In this document: positions 35,166 to 43,077 of the stretch, one piece after another | Numbering within the stretch: position 1 is the stretch's first letter | Layout: each line of letters opens with the position of its first letter | Origin: Oscillospiraceae bacterium | Lineage (GTDB): Bacteria > Bacillota > Clostridia > Oscillospirales > Oscillospiraceae | Direction of reading: 5' to 3' | Assembly (NCBI GenBank): GCA_017458335.1 | Contig: JAFTFT010000011.1 | Location: 1 to 59,376, forward strand | DNA: 59,376 nucleotides | Notes under the pieces: generated by a model | Databases searched by the model: none | What the model saw: only the letters and a program-made list of their open reading frames with translations | What the model was told of the DNA's origin: nothing | Made by a program: the position numbers and the translations under genes

Positions 35166-36875
35166 TCAGTCCTCCTTGATCTGTTTGCTGGTGCCGAAGT
35201 GTTTGATGAACAGGTTCATCAGCAGGACGGCGCCGTAGGTGATGAGTATCAGGATGGTCGCAAACGCGCAGGCCAGGCTGAACGAGCCCTTCTCCGCGAA
35301 CTCGTTGATCTGCACGGTGATGAGCAGGTACTGCGGCGTCACCAGCAGGATGATCGCCGAAATGGCCGTGATGCTGCGGACAAAGGCCGTGACCAGGCCG
35401 CTGAGGAAGGAGTCCTTGATCAGCGGCAGCGTCACCGTCATGAAGACCTTGAAGCTGTCCGCGCCCATGTCATAGGCCGATTCCTCGATGGACTTGTCGA
35501 TCTGCCGCAGGGCGGAGATGCCGCTGCGCGTGCCGGTCGGGAGCGAGCGCACCACAAACACGATTACCAGAATGAGCCCCGTGCCGTAGATGCCCTGCAG
35601 GATGCCGGTGTGGAACAGGCCGCCGGAGAAGCCGCGGATGTATCCGACGCCGAGCACCGTGCCCGGCACCGCCATCGCCAGCATCGAGACCGCCTCGATA
35701 AAGCCCTTGGCCTTGAATTTGCGCTTGACCACCAGATAGGAGATGATCATGCTGAGCAGGGCCGTAATCGGCGCGGAGATGAACGACAGCACAAAGCTGT
35801 CCTTGAAGGCCTTGAACCCGTGATAGCGGGTGAAGACCAGCTTAAACCACTTGGTGGTCAACGGGAAGAACTTGTAGCCCCAGGTCGGGAACAGCGCTCC
35901 GATGGGGACGCAGATATACATGATGATGACGAACAGCGCCGCCAGCGAGCAGAAGATGGTGAGCGGAATCTTGACGCTTCTGTCCTCGATGAGCATTCTG
36001 GCCCGGGACGCCTTGCCCGTGAGGGTGGCGGCGGTCTTCGCCTCGAGGTAGTACTTCTGCACCGCGAACATCGCGAGCGTGATGCAGAGCAGCACCACGG
36101 CCATCGCCGCGGCGCCCGCCTTGTCATAGGCGCCCGTGATCTGCAGGTAGATCGTGGTCGCCAGCGTGTCGTAGGAACCGCCGATGATCATGGGGTTTGC
36201 GAAGTCCGCGATCGACTCGATAAAGGTCACAAGAAACGCGTTGCCCAGTCCCGGCAGCAGCAGCGGCAGCGTCACGTCCTGAAACACGCGCCAGCGCCCC
36301 GCGCCCATATCCCGCGCCGCCTCCTCCAGGGAGGGATCGATGTTCTTCAGCAGGCCCTTGAGCATCATGTAGCACACCGGGAAGAAGGTCAGCGTCTGGA
36401 CGATGACGATGCCCCAGTAGCCGTACACGCTGTTGTCATAGATGCCAAGCAGAAAACGCGTGATGATGCCCGCCTTGCCGAAGAGCATGATCATCGACAG
36501 GCTCAGGACAAACGGCGGCGACACCACCGGCAGCATGGACACGACCTTGAACAGGCCGCCCACGAAGCGGTTCATCCGCACATAGACTTCCACGTACGCA
36601 AACAGCAGGCCGATCAGGGCGGAGAGAATCCCCACCACGAAGCCGACCTTCAGCGTGTTCGTAATGGCGCGGGTAAAGCTCGGCATCGCGAAGATCCGTT
36701 TGAAGATGCCCAGGCCGAAGGTCCCGTCGCCCACAAAGCTGTCCACCAGCAGGATCGCCAGCGGATAGAGAATGAACAGAGTCAAAAAGGTGATCAGCAC
36801 GACAATGGTCGTCACCATGATCGGGTCCGCCATCAGCTTCTTTCGATCCAGTGCCGCGCCCTGGCTTTTCGCCAT
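35166..36875 (-). CDS. Fused iron-type ABC permease
   Basis: A 569-residue membrane protein made of two permease halves, with EAA loops EEAARDMGAGRWRVFQDVTL and EESAYDMGADSFKVFMTVTL. About twelve membrane spans are expected, the standard size for FbpB-like proteins. The start is ATG 36875 with GGAG upstream; frames open to 36932 run into the upstream terminator. Unlike the permease at 3262 it has no extra extracytoplasmic N-terminal domain, which makes the two systems useful to compare. Confidence 0.93.
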   Translation of the reverse strand: MAKSQGAALDRKKLMADPIMVTTIVVLITFLTLFILYPLAILLVDSFVGDGTFGLGIFKRIFAMPSFTRAITNTLKVGFVVGILSALIGLLFAYVEVYVRMNRFVGGLFKVVSMLPVVSPPFVLSLSMIMLFGKAGIITRFLLGIYDNSVYGYWGIVIVQTLTFFPVCYMMLKGLLKNIDPSLEEAARDMGAGRWRVFQDVTLPLLLPGLGNAFLVTFIESIADFANPMIIGGSYDTLATTIYLQITGAYDKAGAAAMAVVLLCITLAMFAVQKYYLEAKTAATLTGKASRARMLIEDRSVKIPLTIFCSLAALFVIIMYICVPIGALFPTWGYKFFPLTTKWFKLVFTRYHGFKAFKDSFVLSFISAPITALLSMIISYLVVKRKFKAKGFIEAVSMLAMAVPGTVLGVGYIRGFSGGLFHTGILQGIYGTGLILVIVFVVRSLPTGTRSGISALRQIDKSIEESAYDMGADSFKVFMTVTLPLIKDSFLSGLVTAFVRSITAISAIILLVTPQYLLITVQINEFAEKGSFSLACAFATILILITYGAVLLMNLFIKHFGTSKQIKED

Positions 36876-36907
36876 AAAAACAGCTCCTCTCTTTGCCGTC
36901 TGTGAAA

Positions 36908-36938
36908 AAGAGGATGGCGGGAAAACCGCCATCCTCTT
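36908..36938 (-). terminator. Intercistronic terminator between binding protein and permease
   Basis: Perfect 13-base arms AAGAGGATGGCGG (36908-36920) and CCGCCATCCTCTT (36926-36938), with a run of T on the minus strand. It is positioned to hold permease expression below that of the binding protein. Confidence 0.88.
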
Positions 36939-36987
36939 GCGGGTAGATGAAACTCAGGTCAGACGCAGACCTCTCTCGCCGGTCCGA

Positions 36988-38091
36988 TCAGGAGGTCTGG
37001 AAACGTCCCTCGCCGACATCGGCGCCGGAGTTCTCGATGGCCGTCATGACGTCCTCGACGTTCTGTGCGGTGTCCTTCACGGCCTTGGCGAAGTCATAGC
37101 CGTCCCACACCAGGCTGGGATCCAGGCCGAATTCCTCCGCGACAGCCGGCTGCTTGGCGTTGTCGATGACCAGGAACTGGTAAGAGCCGTTCTCGGCGGC
37201 CAGCTCCACGCAGTCCGGAGACAGCGCGTACTCGACAAAGAGCTTCGCGGCGTTCGGATGGGCCGCACCCTTGAAGATGGCGACCGGTCCGATCTCGCAG
37301 GTCGTGCCGTCCTGCGGAACGATCAGCTGGACATTGTCATAGCCGTTGTCGACGATCTGGGTGATGCCGTCATGCAGGAAGCCGATGCCGATGACGCACT
37401 CACCGGTGCCGACGTTCTTGGACGGGCCGGAGCCGGACTTGGTGTAGACTTCGATGTTCTTGTCCAGGTCGACGAGGTACTGGATGCCTTCATCATGGCC
37501 CTTGAGCTGGATCATGAGGTTGGCGACCAGTTTCGGGGTGCCGGCGGTCTTATAGTTGGAGAGCCAGATCAGGCCCTTGTACTCGGGCTTGAGCAGGTCG
37601 TCCCAGGTCTGGGGCGCCTCGAGGCCCATGCGCTCGAGCTCGTCACGGTTGACCATGAAGCCCAGCAGGCCCGTGTAGATGCCGTACCAGTAACCGTTGG
37701 GATCCTTGTACATGTCCTTGGTCAGGTGGCTGGCATTGATGGCGTCGTACTGATCCAGCAGGCCCTTCGCGGCCGCGTCGTCATAGGGGTTGTTGGTGCC
37801 GCCGAACCAGACGTCGGCAGAGGGCTTGCCGTTCTCTTCCTCGATCTTCGCGGGAACCTCGCCGGTGGAAAGGCGCTGATAGTCGGTCTTGATCCCGTAG
37901 AGCTTCTGGAAGTTCTGGCAGGCCGCGGCCAGGTATTCTTCCTCGCAGGAGCCGTAGACGACCAGGGTGCCTTCTTCCTTGGCGGCCGCGATCAACTCGT
38001 CCATGGCGGCGGTGTTGTCCTCCGCGTACGCGGTGACGCCCAGGCAGAAGACCATCACCAGGGCAAGCAGCAGTGCAAACAGTTTCTTCAT
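36988..38091 (-). CDS. Iron/phosphonate-type ABC transporter substrate-binding protein
   Basis: A 367-residue extracytoplasmic binding protein with signal MKKLFALLLALVMVFCLGVT cleaved near AYAED. The mature start AAKEEGTLVVYGSCEEEYL and DVWFGGTNNPYDDAAAKGLL are typical of the AfuA/FbpA and 2-aminoethylphosphonate group. GGAGG lies 9 bases before ATG 38091. It is the first gene of the importer operon, driven by a consensus promoter with a palindrome at the likely transcription start. It is clearly diverged from the binding protein at 2093, so the ligands may differ. Confidence 0.92.
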   Translation of the reverse strand: MKKLFALLLALVMVFCLGVTAYAEDNTAAMDELIAAAKEEGTLVVYGSCEEEYLAAACQNFQKLYGIKTDYQRLSTGEVPAKIEEENGKPSADVWFGGTNNPYDDAAAKGLLDQYDAINASHLTKDMYKDPNGYWYGIYTGLLGFMVNRDELERMGLEAPQTWDDLLKPEYKGLIWLSNYKTAGTPKLVANLMIQLKGHDEGIQYLVDLDKNIEVYTKSGSGPSKNVGTGECVIGIGFLHDGITQIVDNGYDNVQLIVPQDGTTCEIGPVAIFKGAAHPNAAKLFVEYALSPDCVELAAENGSYQFLVIDNAKQPAVAEEFGLDPSLVWDGYDFAKAVKDTAQNVEDVMTAIENSGADVGEGRFQTS

Positions 38092-38165
38092 TCTTGGTTT
38101 CCTCCTTACAGTAAAAGTTTCGTTATTATCGCACGCCGAAGCGTGTAATAAACCGATTACGTCTC

Positions 38166-38181
38166 AAATGCTTCAGCATTT
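38166..38181. promoter_or_regulatory. Candidate operator AAATGCT-TC-AGCATTT
   Basis: A perfect 7-base inverted repeat lies just downstream of the -10 box at 38193-38198, over or next to the transcription start. A second hairpin (38132-38147, GCACGCC and GCGTGT-like arms) follows in the leader. The cognate regulator is unknown. Confidence 0.5.
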
Positions 38182-38192
38182 TGAACAAACAA

Positions 38193-38221
38193 ATTATACC
38201 GCTGTGTCCGGATATTGTCAA
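38193..38221 (-). promoter_or_regulatory. Consensus promoter of the second iron-type importer
   Basis: TTGACA (38221-38216) and TATAAT (38198-38193) on the minus strand, spaced by exactly 17 bases. It gives a leader of about 95 bases. Confidence 0.88.
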
Positions 38222-38349
38222 TCATTCATCAGGCTTTTTTTGTCCCGTCTCCGGATTCACTTGGTCTCCCTTCTCATTTTGCCTCTTTCCCTGTTCTCTC
38301 TTCTCCTTCCGGACGGTTTCCCGCTGCTTCTCCAAAGTTGTCATAATAT

Positions 38350-38392
38350 CGTCATTTTGATTTCGATATGGATACTTTTTGGCGTCATTTTG
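38350..38392. repeat. Pair of CGTCATTTTG direct repeats upstream of the surface-protein promoter
   Basis: Identical 10-base copies at 38350-38359 and 38383-38392 lie 33 bases apart (three helical turns) and 30 bases upstream of the -35 box at 38423, as activator sites might. The 38222-38420 stretch otherwise shows no convincing gene. Confidence 0.4.
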
Positions 38393-38422
38393 GCACCAAA
38401 TCTTGTGTTTTTCCGCTTTCAA

Positions 38423-38451
38423 TTGACAAGATCCTGTGTTTATGGTATGTT
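38423..38451 (+). promoter_or_regulatory. Promoter of the large surface-protein gene
   Basis: TTGACA (38423-38428) and TATGTT (38446-38451), spaced by 17 bases, about 45 bases upstream of the start codon. Confidence 0.75.
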
Positions 38452-38494
38452 AACGTAAAGTCTTTATGAAATTATTATAAAGAGGTTGAAGACA

Positions 38495-41400
38495 ATGAAA
38501 AAACTGAAAGTCCTGTTGTCCGTACTTCTGGTCGTCTGCATGGTGGCGGGCTTTGCCCCCCTGCATGCCACGGCCAGTGCCGACTGGGGAGACTGGGTGT
38601 GGTACTGGAGCGAAGAGTACCGCAACGGCCGGTATTGGAACGGCTGGCGCTACAACGACGGCTGGTACGAGCTTTCCGACAAGTGGTACCAGGTCGACTT
38701 CAGCCCGGTGAAGATTCCCGTGGAGGTCAACACCCCGGGCACCGCCTCCAACGCCGCCGCGAAAGCCGCCGGAACCACCGTCCAGATGGTCGACACCAGC
38801 TTCTCTTATTTCTACAACGAGTGGGCCGGTGTCCTGATCATCCGCGGCACCGGCGAGATGCCCTCCTTCAGCAAGGAGTATCCCGCTCCCTGGGCCAACC
38901 TGAAGGACAAGGCGGTCCGCGTGATTATCGAGCGCAACATCACGAAGATCTCCTCCAACGCCTTTGTGGACTTTTCCAGGCTGAAGAGCGTGATTCTCCC
39001 CGCGACGCTGAAGGCCATCGATCCGGACGCCTTCGTGTGGAGTGAGGAAACCCGCGCCCTGAAGACCTTCCGTCCGCTGGAGCGCCTGGAGTTCTCCGGT
39101 GATCTCGACACCCTCGACAAGATCCTCAAGGCCGCCAACATCAAGGATCTTCTGGATGCCAGGATCGTGAAAGTCACCGAAAAGGACATCCAGGATGAGA
39201 TCTGGCAGCTCACCTGGTACCGGATCCGCAGGCCCGTCCGCGTCAAATACGACAAGGCCGGCCGCCCGATTCTGATTGAGCGCGTCGAGGACGGAAAGTT
39301 CTTCCGCACCGCCATCACCTGGGACGACACGCTGGCCGACGGGAATGTGCACAGTCCCTCACAGCCGCTGAGTGAAGATACAAAGAAGATTTCAGGGAAA
39401 GACTTTACCCGTGATGTCGTCGAAAAACGCGAGACCTATTCCGTCAACCAAAACGGCGTTGAGAACCTGTACGAGTTTGAAAAGAACGACCTCGGTCAGA
39501 CGACCTATTTTGCCGCTTTCCATCTGGACAACGGCGTGATCACCGGCGGATCACAGGTCATTTCCGATGAAACCGGCGTCACTAAGACTGGCACGATCAA
39601 GTCCATCTCCAAGGTGGGCGAGGAAACGCAGAGGCAGTGGGAAAATGTTCTTGTCAGCGGTGGCAGCACAGAGCAGATGCTTGAGGTCTTAGATAAGTTT
39701 GGTCGTCTCTCCAGGATCGAGGTCAACGGTAATCCTGTTCTGGTAAATAATTACTATGACGACGGTCGTCTGAAAACGCGAGAGGTAACTGACGACGGGA
39801 TCAAAACAGTTTATCAGTATAACTACAACGCATACAATCAGCTTCAGGATATTACAACTGACAAAGGCAACACGATTTCCTACACCTATACAGATATAAA
39901 CGGTGAGAGCGTCCTGTCTACCAAGGTGCAGACCCAGGGGAACACAACCGTCACCTCTTACTACACGCTCTATAACAGAGTCGCACAAGAGGTCTTCACA
40001 GACAATACGAATGCAATCCAGTACATCTACAGCTATGAATACGACAGCAACGGGGTCGTGTCCAAGCGGATCATTACGGATGAGAACGGGAAGCTGCTCG
40101 GAACCGACACCTTCAACTCTGCCGGCGTCCTTATCAGTTCAGAACGCACGGATTCGGTTCCCCTTCCCCCCCTCAAGAGCGTCAGACCGAAGCCTGGCGC
40201 GAGAATGATGACCGCCGCTGATCCTCTCACGGACGGGGTTCAGCTGACGGATACCGCGCTTTCCGGCGACACCTTGACCGTCGCGGCCGACAGCCTCGTG
40301 ACCGAGGGCGAACCCGCCGGCGACGCGCTGCTGCCGCTGATGACCACAATGGTCAGGACGACCTACGATCCGGAGACCGGCAGCAAACTCTCCGAGACCG
40401 TGGAAACCACCGACGGAATCACCACCAGCAAGACCGCTTATACCTTCAACAATCTCGGCCTGCTGACGGATATCTCCTCCAGCTTCACCGATGAAGAGGG
40501 CAAGACCAGCGACTTCAGCCTGAAGTCCTCCTACGACGCGGACGGCAACATCGCCACCCAGACCGAAGAGACCTCCGACTTTGACAACAATTCCAAGGTT
40601 TCGAAGTACATCTTCGGCAAGCTGAGCAAGCCTCTGTCTCTCGATGTGACCGAATCCGGTGAAGACGGCGCTCTCACCGCTCGCAGCTTCTCTACCTTCC
40701 TCTATCGCAGTGACGGCAGCATTCTTGAGACCGTGACGGAAATGGACGCCGACGGAATGGTTGCCAATTCCTACTTCATCAACCATGACGCCCAGGTCGA
40801 CGACGAGGACGAACTCCCCGCTGAGGACGAAGAAGTCACCGACGAGGACGAAGAAGTCACCGACGAGGACGAAGAGGTCACCGACGAGGACGAAGCTGTC
40901 GTCGAAGAAGACGAAAAGGTCACCAAAGAAGACAAAGACGTCACCGACGAAGAGGACGAAGAGATTGAGGCTGGCAAGGTTCCTCTCGCCGAAACTCCCG
41001 CTGCTGAGGATGACGAAGACAAAGGCGGCGCCGATCCCGCTGACGACGAAGACGAAGACGAAGTTGGCACCGATCCCGCTGACGACGAGGACGAAGTTGG
41101 CACCGATCCCGCCGACGACGATGATGAAGGCGGCGCCGACCCCGCCGATGACGAAGACGATGGCGACACCGATCCCGCCGATGACGAAAACGTAGTCGGC
41201 ACCGATCCTGCCGATGACGAAGACGAAGTTGGCACCGATCCCGCTGACGACGATGACGAAGTTGGCACCGACCCCGCCGATGACGAAGACGTAGTCGGCA
41301 CCGATCCCGCCGACGACGATGATGAAGGCGGCGCCGACCCCGCCGATGACGAAGACGATGGCGACACCGATCCCGCCGATGACGAAAACGTAGTCGGCAC

Positions 41401-41821
41401 CGATCCTGCCGATGACGAAGACGCCAATGGCGCCGGCGACGAGCTCACCGAAGCAGAAAAGGAAAAGCTGAGAAAGCTCAAGGAAAAAGAACTGGAAGAG
41501 GAAAGACAGAGAAAGCTCAAGGCACTGGAAGAAGCCGAAAAGGCCAAGGCTGCGGAGGCTTCTCAGAAGTCCGAAACTCCTGCCGCTGAGACCAAGCCCG
41601 CTGCTGAGACCAAGCCCGCTGCCGAGTCCAAGCCCGTTGCCGAGTCCAAGCCCGTTGCCGAGACCAAGCCCGCTGCCGAACCCGCAGCTCCGGCTCAGGC
41701 GCCCGCTCCTGTGGCTCCAGCCCCCGCTCCTGTGGCCCCGGCTCCGGCGCCCGTTGTGGAAGTGCCGGTAACTCCTGTTGAAGAGCCCGCGGCACAGGAT
41801 GTGGCGGAAGAAGCCGCCTGA
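38495..41821 (+). CDS. Large secreted mosaic protein: LRR, YD-like repeats, acidic tandem repeats, PAETK tail
   Basis: A 1108-residue secreted protein. ATG 38495 has AGAGG 9 bases upstream and a signal peptide of about 28 residues. In order: an aromatic-rich segment (WYWSEEYRNGRYWNGW), a BspA-like leucine-rich stretch near 95-185 (GTGEMPSFS, ITKISSNAFVDFSRLKSV), YD-like repeats near 250-560 (YDKAGRPILIERV, YDDGRLKTREV), further beta-rich repeats to about 765, and a highly acidic tandem-repeat block (about 769-978) built on DPADDEDE-type units. It ends with a charged coiled coil and an Ala/Pro/Lys/Glu tail (AAETKP, APAPVAPAP). There is no LPXTG motif. The YD-like stretch is visibly more AT-rich than its flanks, a sign of mosaic origin. 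Adhesion or cell-surface display is plausible; the function is not known. Confidence 0.85.
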   Translation: MKKLKVLLSVLLVVCMVAGFAPLHATASADWGDWVWYWSEEYRNGRYWNGWRYNDGWYELSDKWYQVDFSPVKIPVEVNTPGTASNAAAKAAGTTVQMVDTSFSYFYNEWAGVLIIRGTGEMPSFSKEYPAPWANLKDKAVRVIIERNITKISSNAFVDFSRLKSVILPATLKAIDPDAFVWSEETRALKTFRPLERLEFSGDLDTLDKILKAANIKDLLDARIVKVTEKDIQDEIWQLTWYRIRRPVRVKYDKAGRPILIERVEDGKFFRTAITWDDTLADGNVHSPSQPLSEDTKKISGKDFTRDVVEKRETYSVNQNGVENLYEFEKNDLGQTTYFAAFHLDNGVITGGSQVISDETGVTKTGTIKSISKVGEETQRQWENVLVSGGSTEQMLEVLDKFGRLSRIEVNGNPVLVNNYYDDGRLKTREVTDDGIKTVYQYNYNAYNQLQDITTDKGNTISYTYTDINGESVLSTKVQTQGNTTVTSYYTLYNRVAQEVFTDNTNAIQYIYSYEYDSNGVVSKRIITDENGKLLGTDTFNSAGVLISSERTDSVPLPPLKSVRPKPGARMMTAADPLTDGVQLTDTALSGDTLTVAADSLVTEGEPAGDALLPLMTTMVRTTYDPETGSKLSETVETTDGITTSKTAYTFNNLGLLTDISSSFTDEEGKTSDFSLKSSYDADGNIATQTEETSDFDNNSKVSKYIFGKLSKPLSLDVTESGEDGALTARSFSTFLYRSDGSILETVTEMDADGMVANSYFINHDAQVDDEDELPAEDEEVTDEDEEVTDEDEEVTDEDEAVVEEDEKVTKEDKDVTDEEDEEIEAGKVPLAETPAAEDDEDKGGADPADDEDEDEVGTDPADDEDEVGTDPADDDDEGGADPADDEDDGDTDPADDENVVGTDPADDEDEVGTDPADDDDEVGTDPADDEDVVGTDPADDDDEGGADPADDEDDGDTDPADDENVVGTDPADDEDANGAGDELTEAEKEKLRKLKEKELEEERQRKLKALEEAEKAKAAEASQKSETPAAETKPAAETKPAAESKPVAESKPVAETKPAAEPAAPAQAPAPVAPAPAPVAPAPAPVVEVPVTPVEEPAAQDVAEEAA
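41099..41423 (+). repeat. 127-bp exact direct repeat inside the acidic tandem block
   Basis: The sequence at 41099-41225 recurs without change at 41297-41423, offset 198 bases (66 codons). It lies within a longer array of shorter GATCCCGCCGA-type units from about 41030. In-frame repeats of this kind expand and contract, so the copy number probably varies between strains. Confidence 0.9.
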
Positions 41822-41866
41822 GTTCTTCCCTGACCGCATCAGACTTCAAACACCATAAAGCACACA

Positions 41867-41906
41867 AACCGGCAGTCAGCTCCGAAAGGAGCCGGCTGCC
41901 GGTTTT
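41867..41906. terminator. Terminator of the large surface-protein gene
   Basis: The arms AACCGGCAG (41867-41875) and CTGCCGGTT (41896-41904) extend inward through GCTCC-GAAA-GGAGC, followed by TTTTC. The hairpin can also stop the convergent gene at 41939. Confidence 0.88.
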
Positions 41907-41938
41907 CATGCCGATCTTTGGCTTGATTTTATTCCGAG

Positions 41939-42943
41939 CTATGTGTCTTTGCTGTATCTGCGCTTCAGTTCATTGTACTCCTTGCGGTCGATCAGCCCGT
42001 TCTTCAGCCATACATCAAGCTCTGCAATTCGGTTTCTGCGATCTCTCTGAAAATGGTCTTCCTGCTTAATGTCATACCCTGAATCCGCGGTCCTGTTGAC
42101 AGCTCCTTTCTGTCGGGCGGGTGCTCCGTACTTCTCTTCGCGGACGGAAGCGATTCCGTTTTTCACCGTCAGGAACAGGCCTGCCAAGACGAAGAAGAAC
42201 ATCAGCTTCGGCAGGATATCCTCCAGCAGCGCAAAGATCCTGCTCACTGTCCTTTTCTCCGGAGCAGTCGGAACGGGAGCCGGCGGAGCAGGAATTTCTT
42301 CCGTCGGAGCCGGAGTTTCGCTTCCTGCGGCAATTCTCAGCTTTTCCTGAAAGTCCGCGGTTTGATTCATGGTGAGTTTACCGCCGAAACGGTTGATGTT
42401 TTGCCTTCCGAAGACATCTGTCAGGATCATCTCTCCTGTGTTTTCAATATGGCCGGGGATGCGGGCGGTTGTTTCGATTTTCCCTTCCGCCCAGTCCGCG
42501 GACAGATCCTGCTGGATGATTGTGCCGTGGTTTTCAAGCGTGCCCTCTACCGTCAGCCCATAGGTGTAAATCTCCGCCTGTTCCGTGATGGTAAAGGTGA
42601 TCCCTTCGGGCACCGTAAAGTGCCGGAGCGTGATCACGGTACCCGTCGGAAGCGTGAAGTCTTCGGAAATTACCAGGTCGTCTTCCGTGCATAGAAGCCC
42701 TCCGCCTGAGAGCACAGCTGCGTCGGCGCACGCAGCCTTCAGATCCTCAAACACGGCAATGGAAACCTCGGATTCCGCCGTCGCCGGACTCGCAAAAGCA
42801 TAAGCAAGCAGCAGGATCAGGAGGATGCACAGGCTCCGCTGTCTCACCGGTCTGTTCTTCACAATGGACCACTTCTCCTTTTCAGCGCTTTGATCTGCGA
42901 GGCGACGGTTTCCTGATCGAATGCGTTTCCGATCATTCTTCAT
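41939..42943 (-). CDS. Signal-anchored membrane protein with SHOCT-like C-terminal motif
   Basis: Up to 334 residues. A basic N-terminus leads to a signal or anchor (about 36-57), then a beta-rich extracytoplasmic part whose strands recur (GTVITLRHFTVPEG, TYGLTVEGTLENHG). A Pro/Thr-rich linker and a second membrane span (about 240-260) follow. The cytoplasmic end is RIAELDVWLKNGLIDRKEYN, which matches the SHOCT pattern seen in short oligomerisation tails. The start may instead be GTG 42862, since AAGGAG lies upstream and the signal peptide would have a normal length. It is divergent from the zinc-peptidase-like gene, with back-to-back consensus promoters. The function is unknown. Confidence 0.7.
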   Translation of the reverse strand: MKNDRKRIRSGNRRLADQSAEKEKWSIVKNRPVRQRSLCILLILLLAYAFASPATAESEVSIAVFEDLKAACADAAVLSGGGLLCTEDDLVISEDFTLPTGTVITLRHFTVPEGITFTITEQAEIYTYGLTVEGTLENHGTIIQQDLSADWAEGKIETTARIPGHIENTGEMILTDVFGRQNINRFGGKLTMNQTADFQEKLRIAAGSETPAPTEEIPAPPAPVPTAPEKRTVSRIFALLEDILPKLMFFFVLAGLFLTVKNGIASVREEKYGAPARQKGAVNRTADSGYDIKQEDHFQRDRRNRIAELDVWLKNGLIDRKEYNELKRRYSKDT

Positions 42944-42968
42944 CGTGATTCACCTGCCTTCAGCATCA

Positions 42969-42997
42969 ACATTACTTGAGTCTGCCTGCTTTGTCAA
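42969..42997 (-). promoter_or_regulatory. Promoter of the SHOCT-tailed membrane protein gene
   Basis: TTGACA (42997-42992) and TAATGT (42974-42969) on the minus strand, spaced by 17 bases. Confidence 0.75.
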
Positions 42998-43021
42998 GGG
43001 TGTTCCGATCTCTCGCCGATA

Positions 43022-43050
43022 TTGTCATATCAGCTTCTCGATGCTATAAT
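43022..43050 (+). promoter_or_regulatory. Promoter of the HExxH protein gene
   Basis: TTGTCA (43022-43027) and consensus TATAAT (43045-43050), spaced by 17 bases. Its -35 box lies 24 bases from the -35 box of the divergent gene, so one regulator could control both. Confidence 0.82.
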
Positions 43051-43077
43051 ACGCTTAAAAGAAAGGGGGATCGGCGC

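Noticed and set aside
34095-36905. Plus-strand open frame of 936 codons
   Set aside because: It is antisense to the ATPase and permease genes, has a His/Arg/Glu/Asp-rich composition typical of shadow frames, and has no ribosome site.
38222-38422. 66-codon minus-strand frame, Lys/Glu/Gln-rich
   Set aside because: It needs a TTG start with weak ribosome site, and it overlaps regulatory DNA for both flanking genes; low-complexity product.
41030-41430. Possible CRISPR-like array
   Set aside because: The regular repeats are in-frame acidic codons of a surface protein; there are no unique spacers or cas genes.
40771-41547. Ser/Ala-rich minus-strand frame resembling a repeat protein
   Set aside because: It is the complement of the acidic tandem-repeat block and mirrors its periodicity; no promoter or ribosome site supports it.
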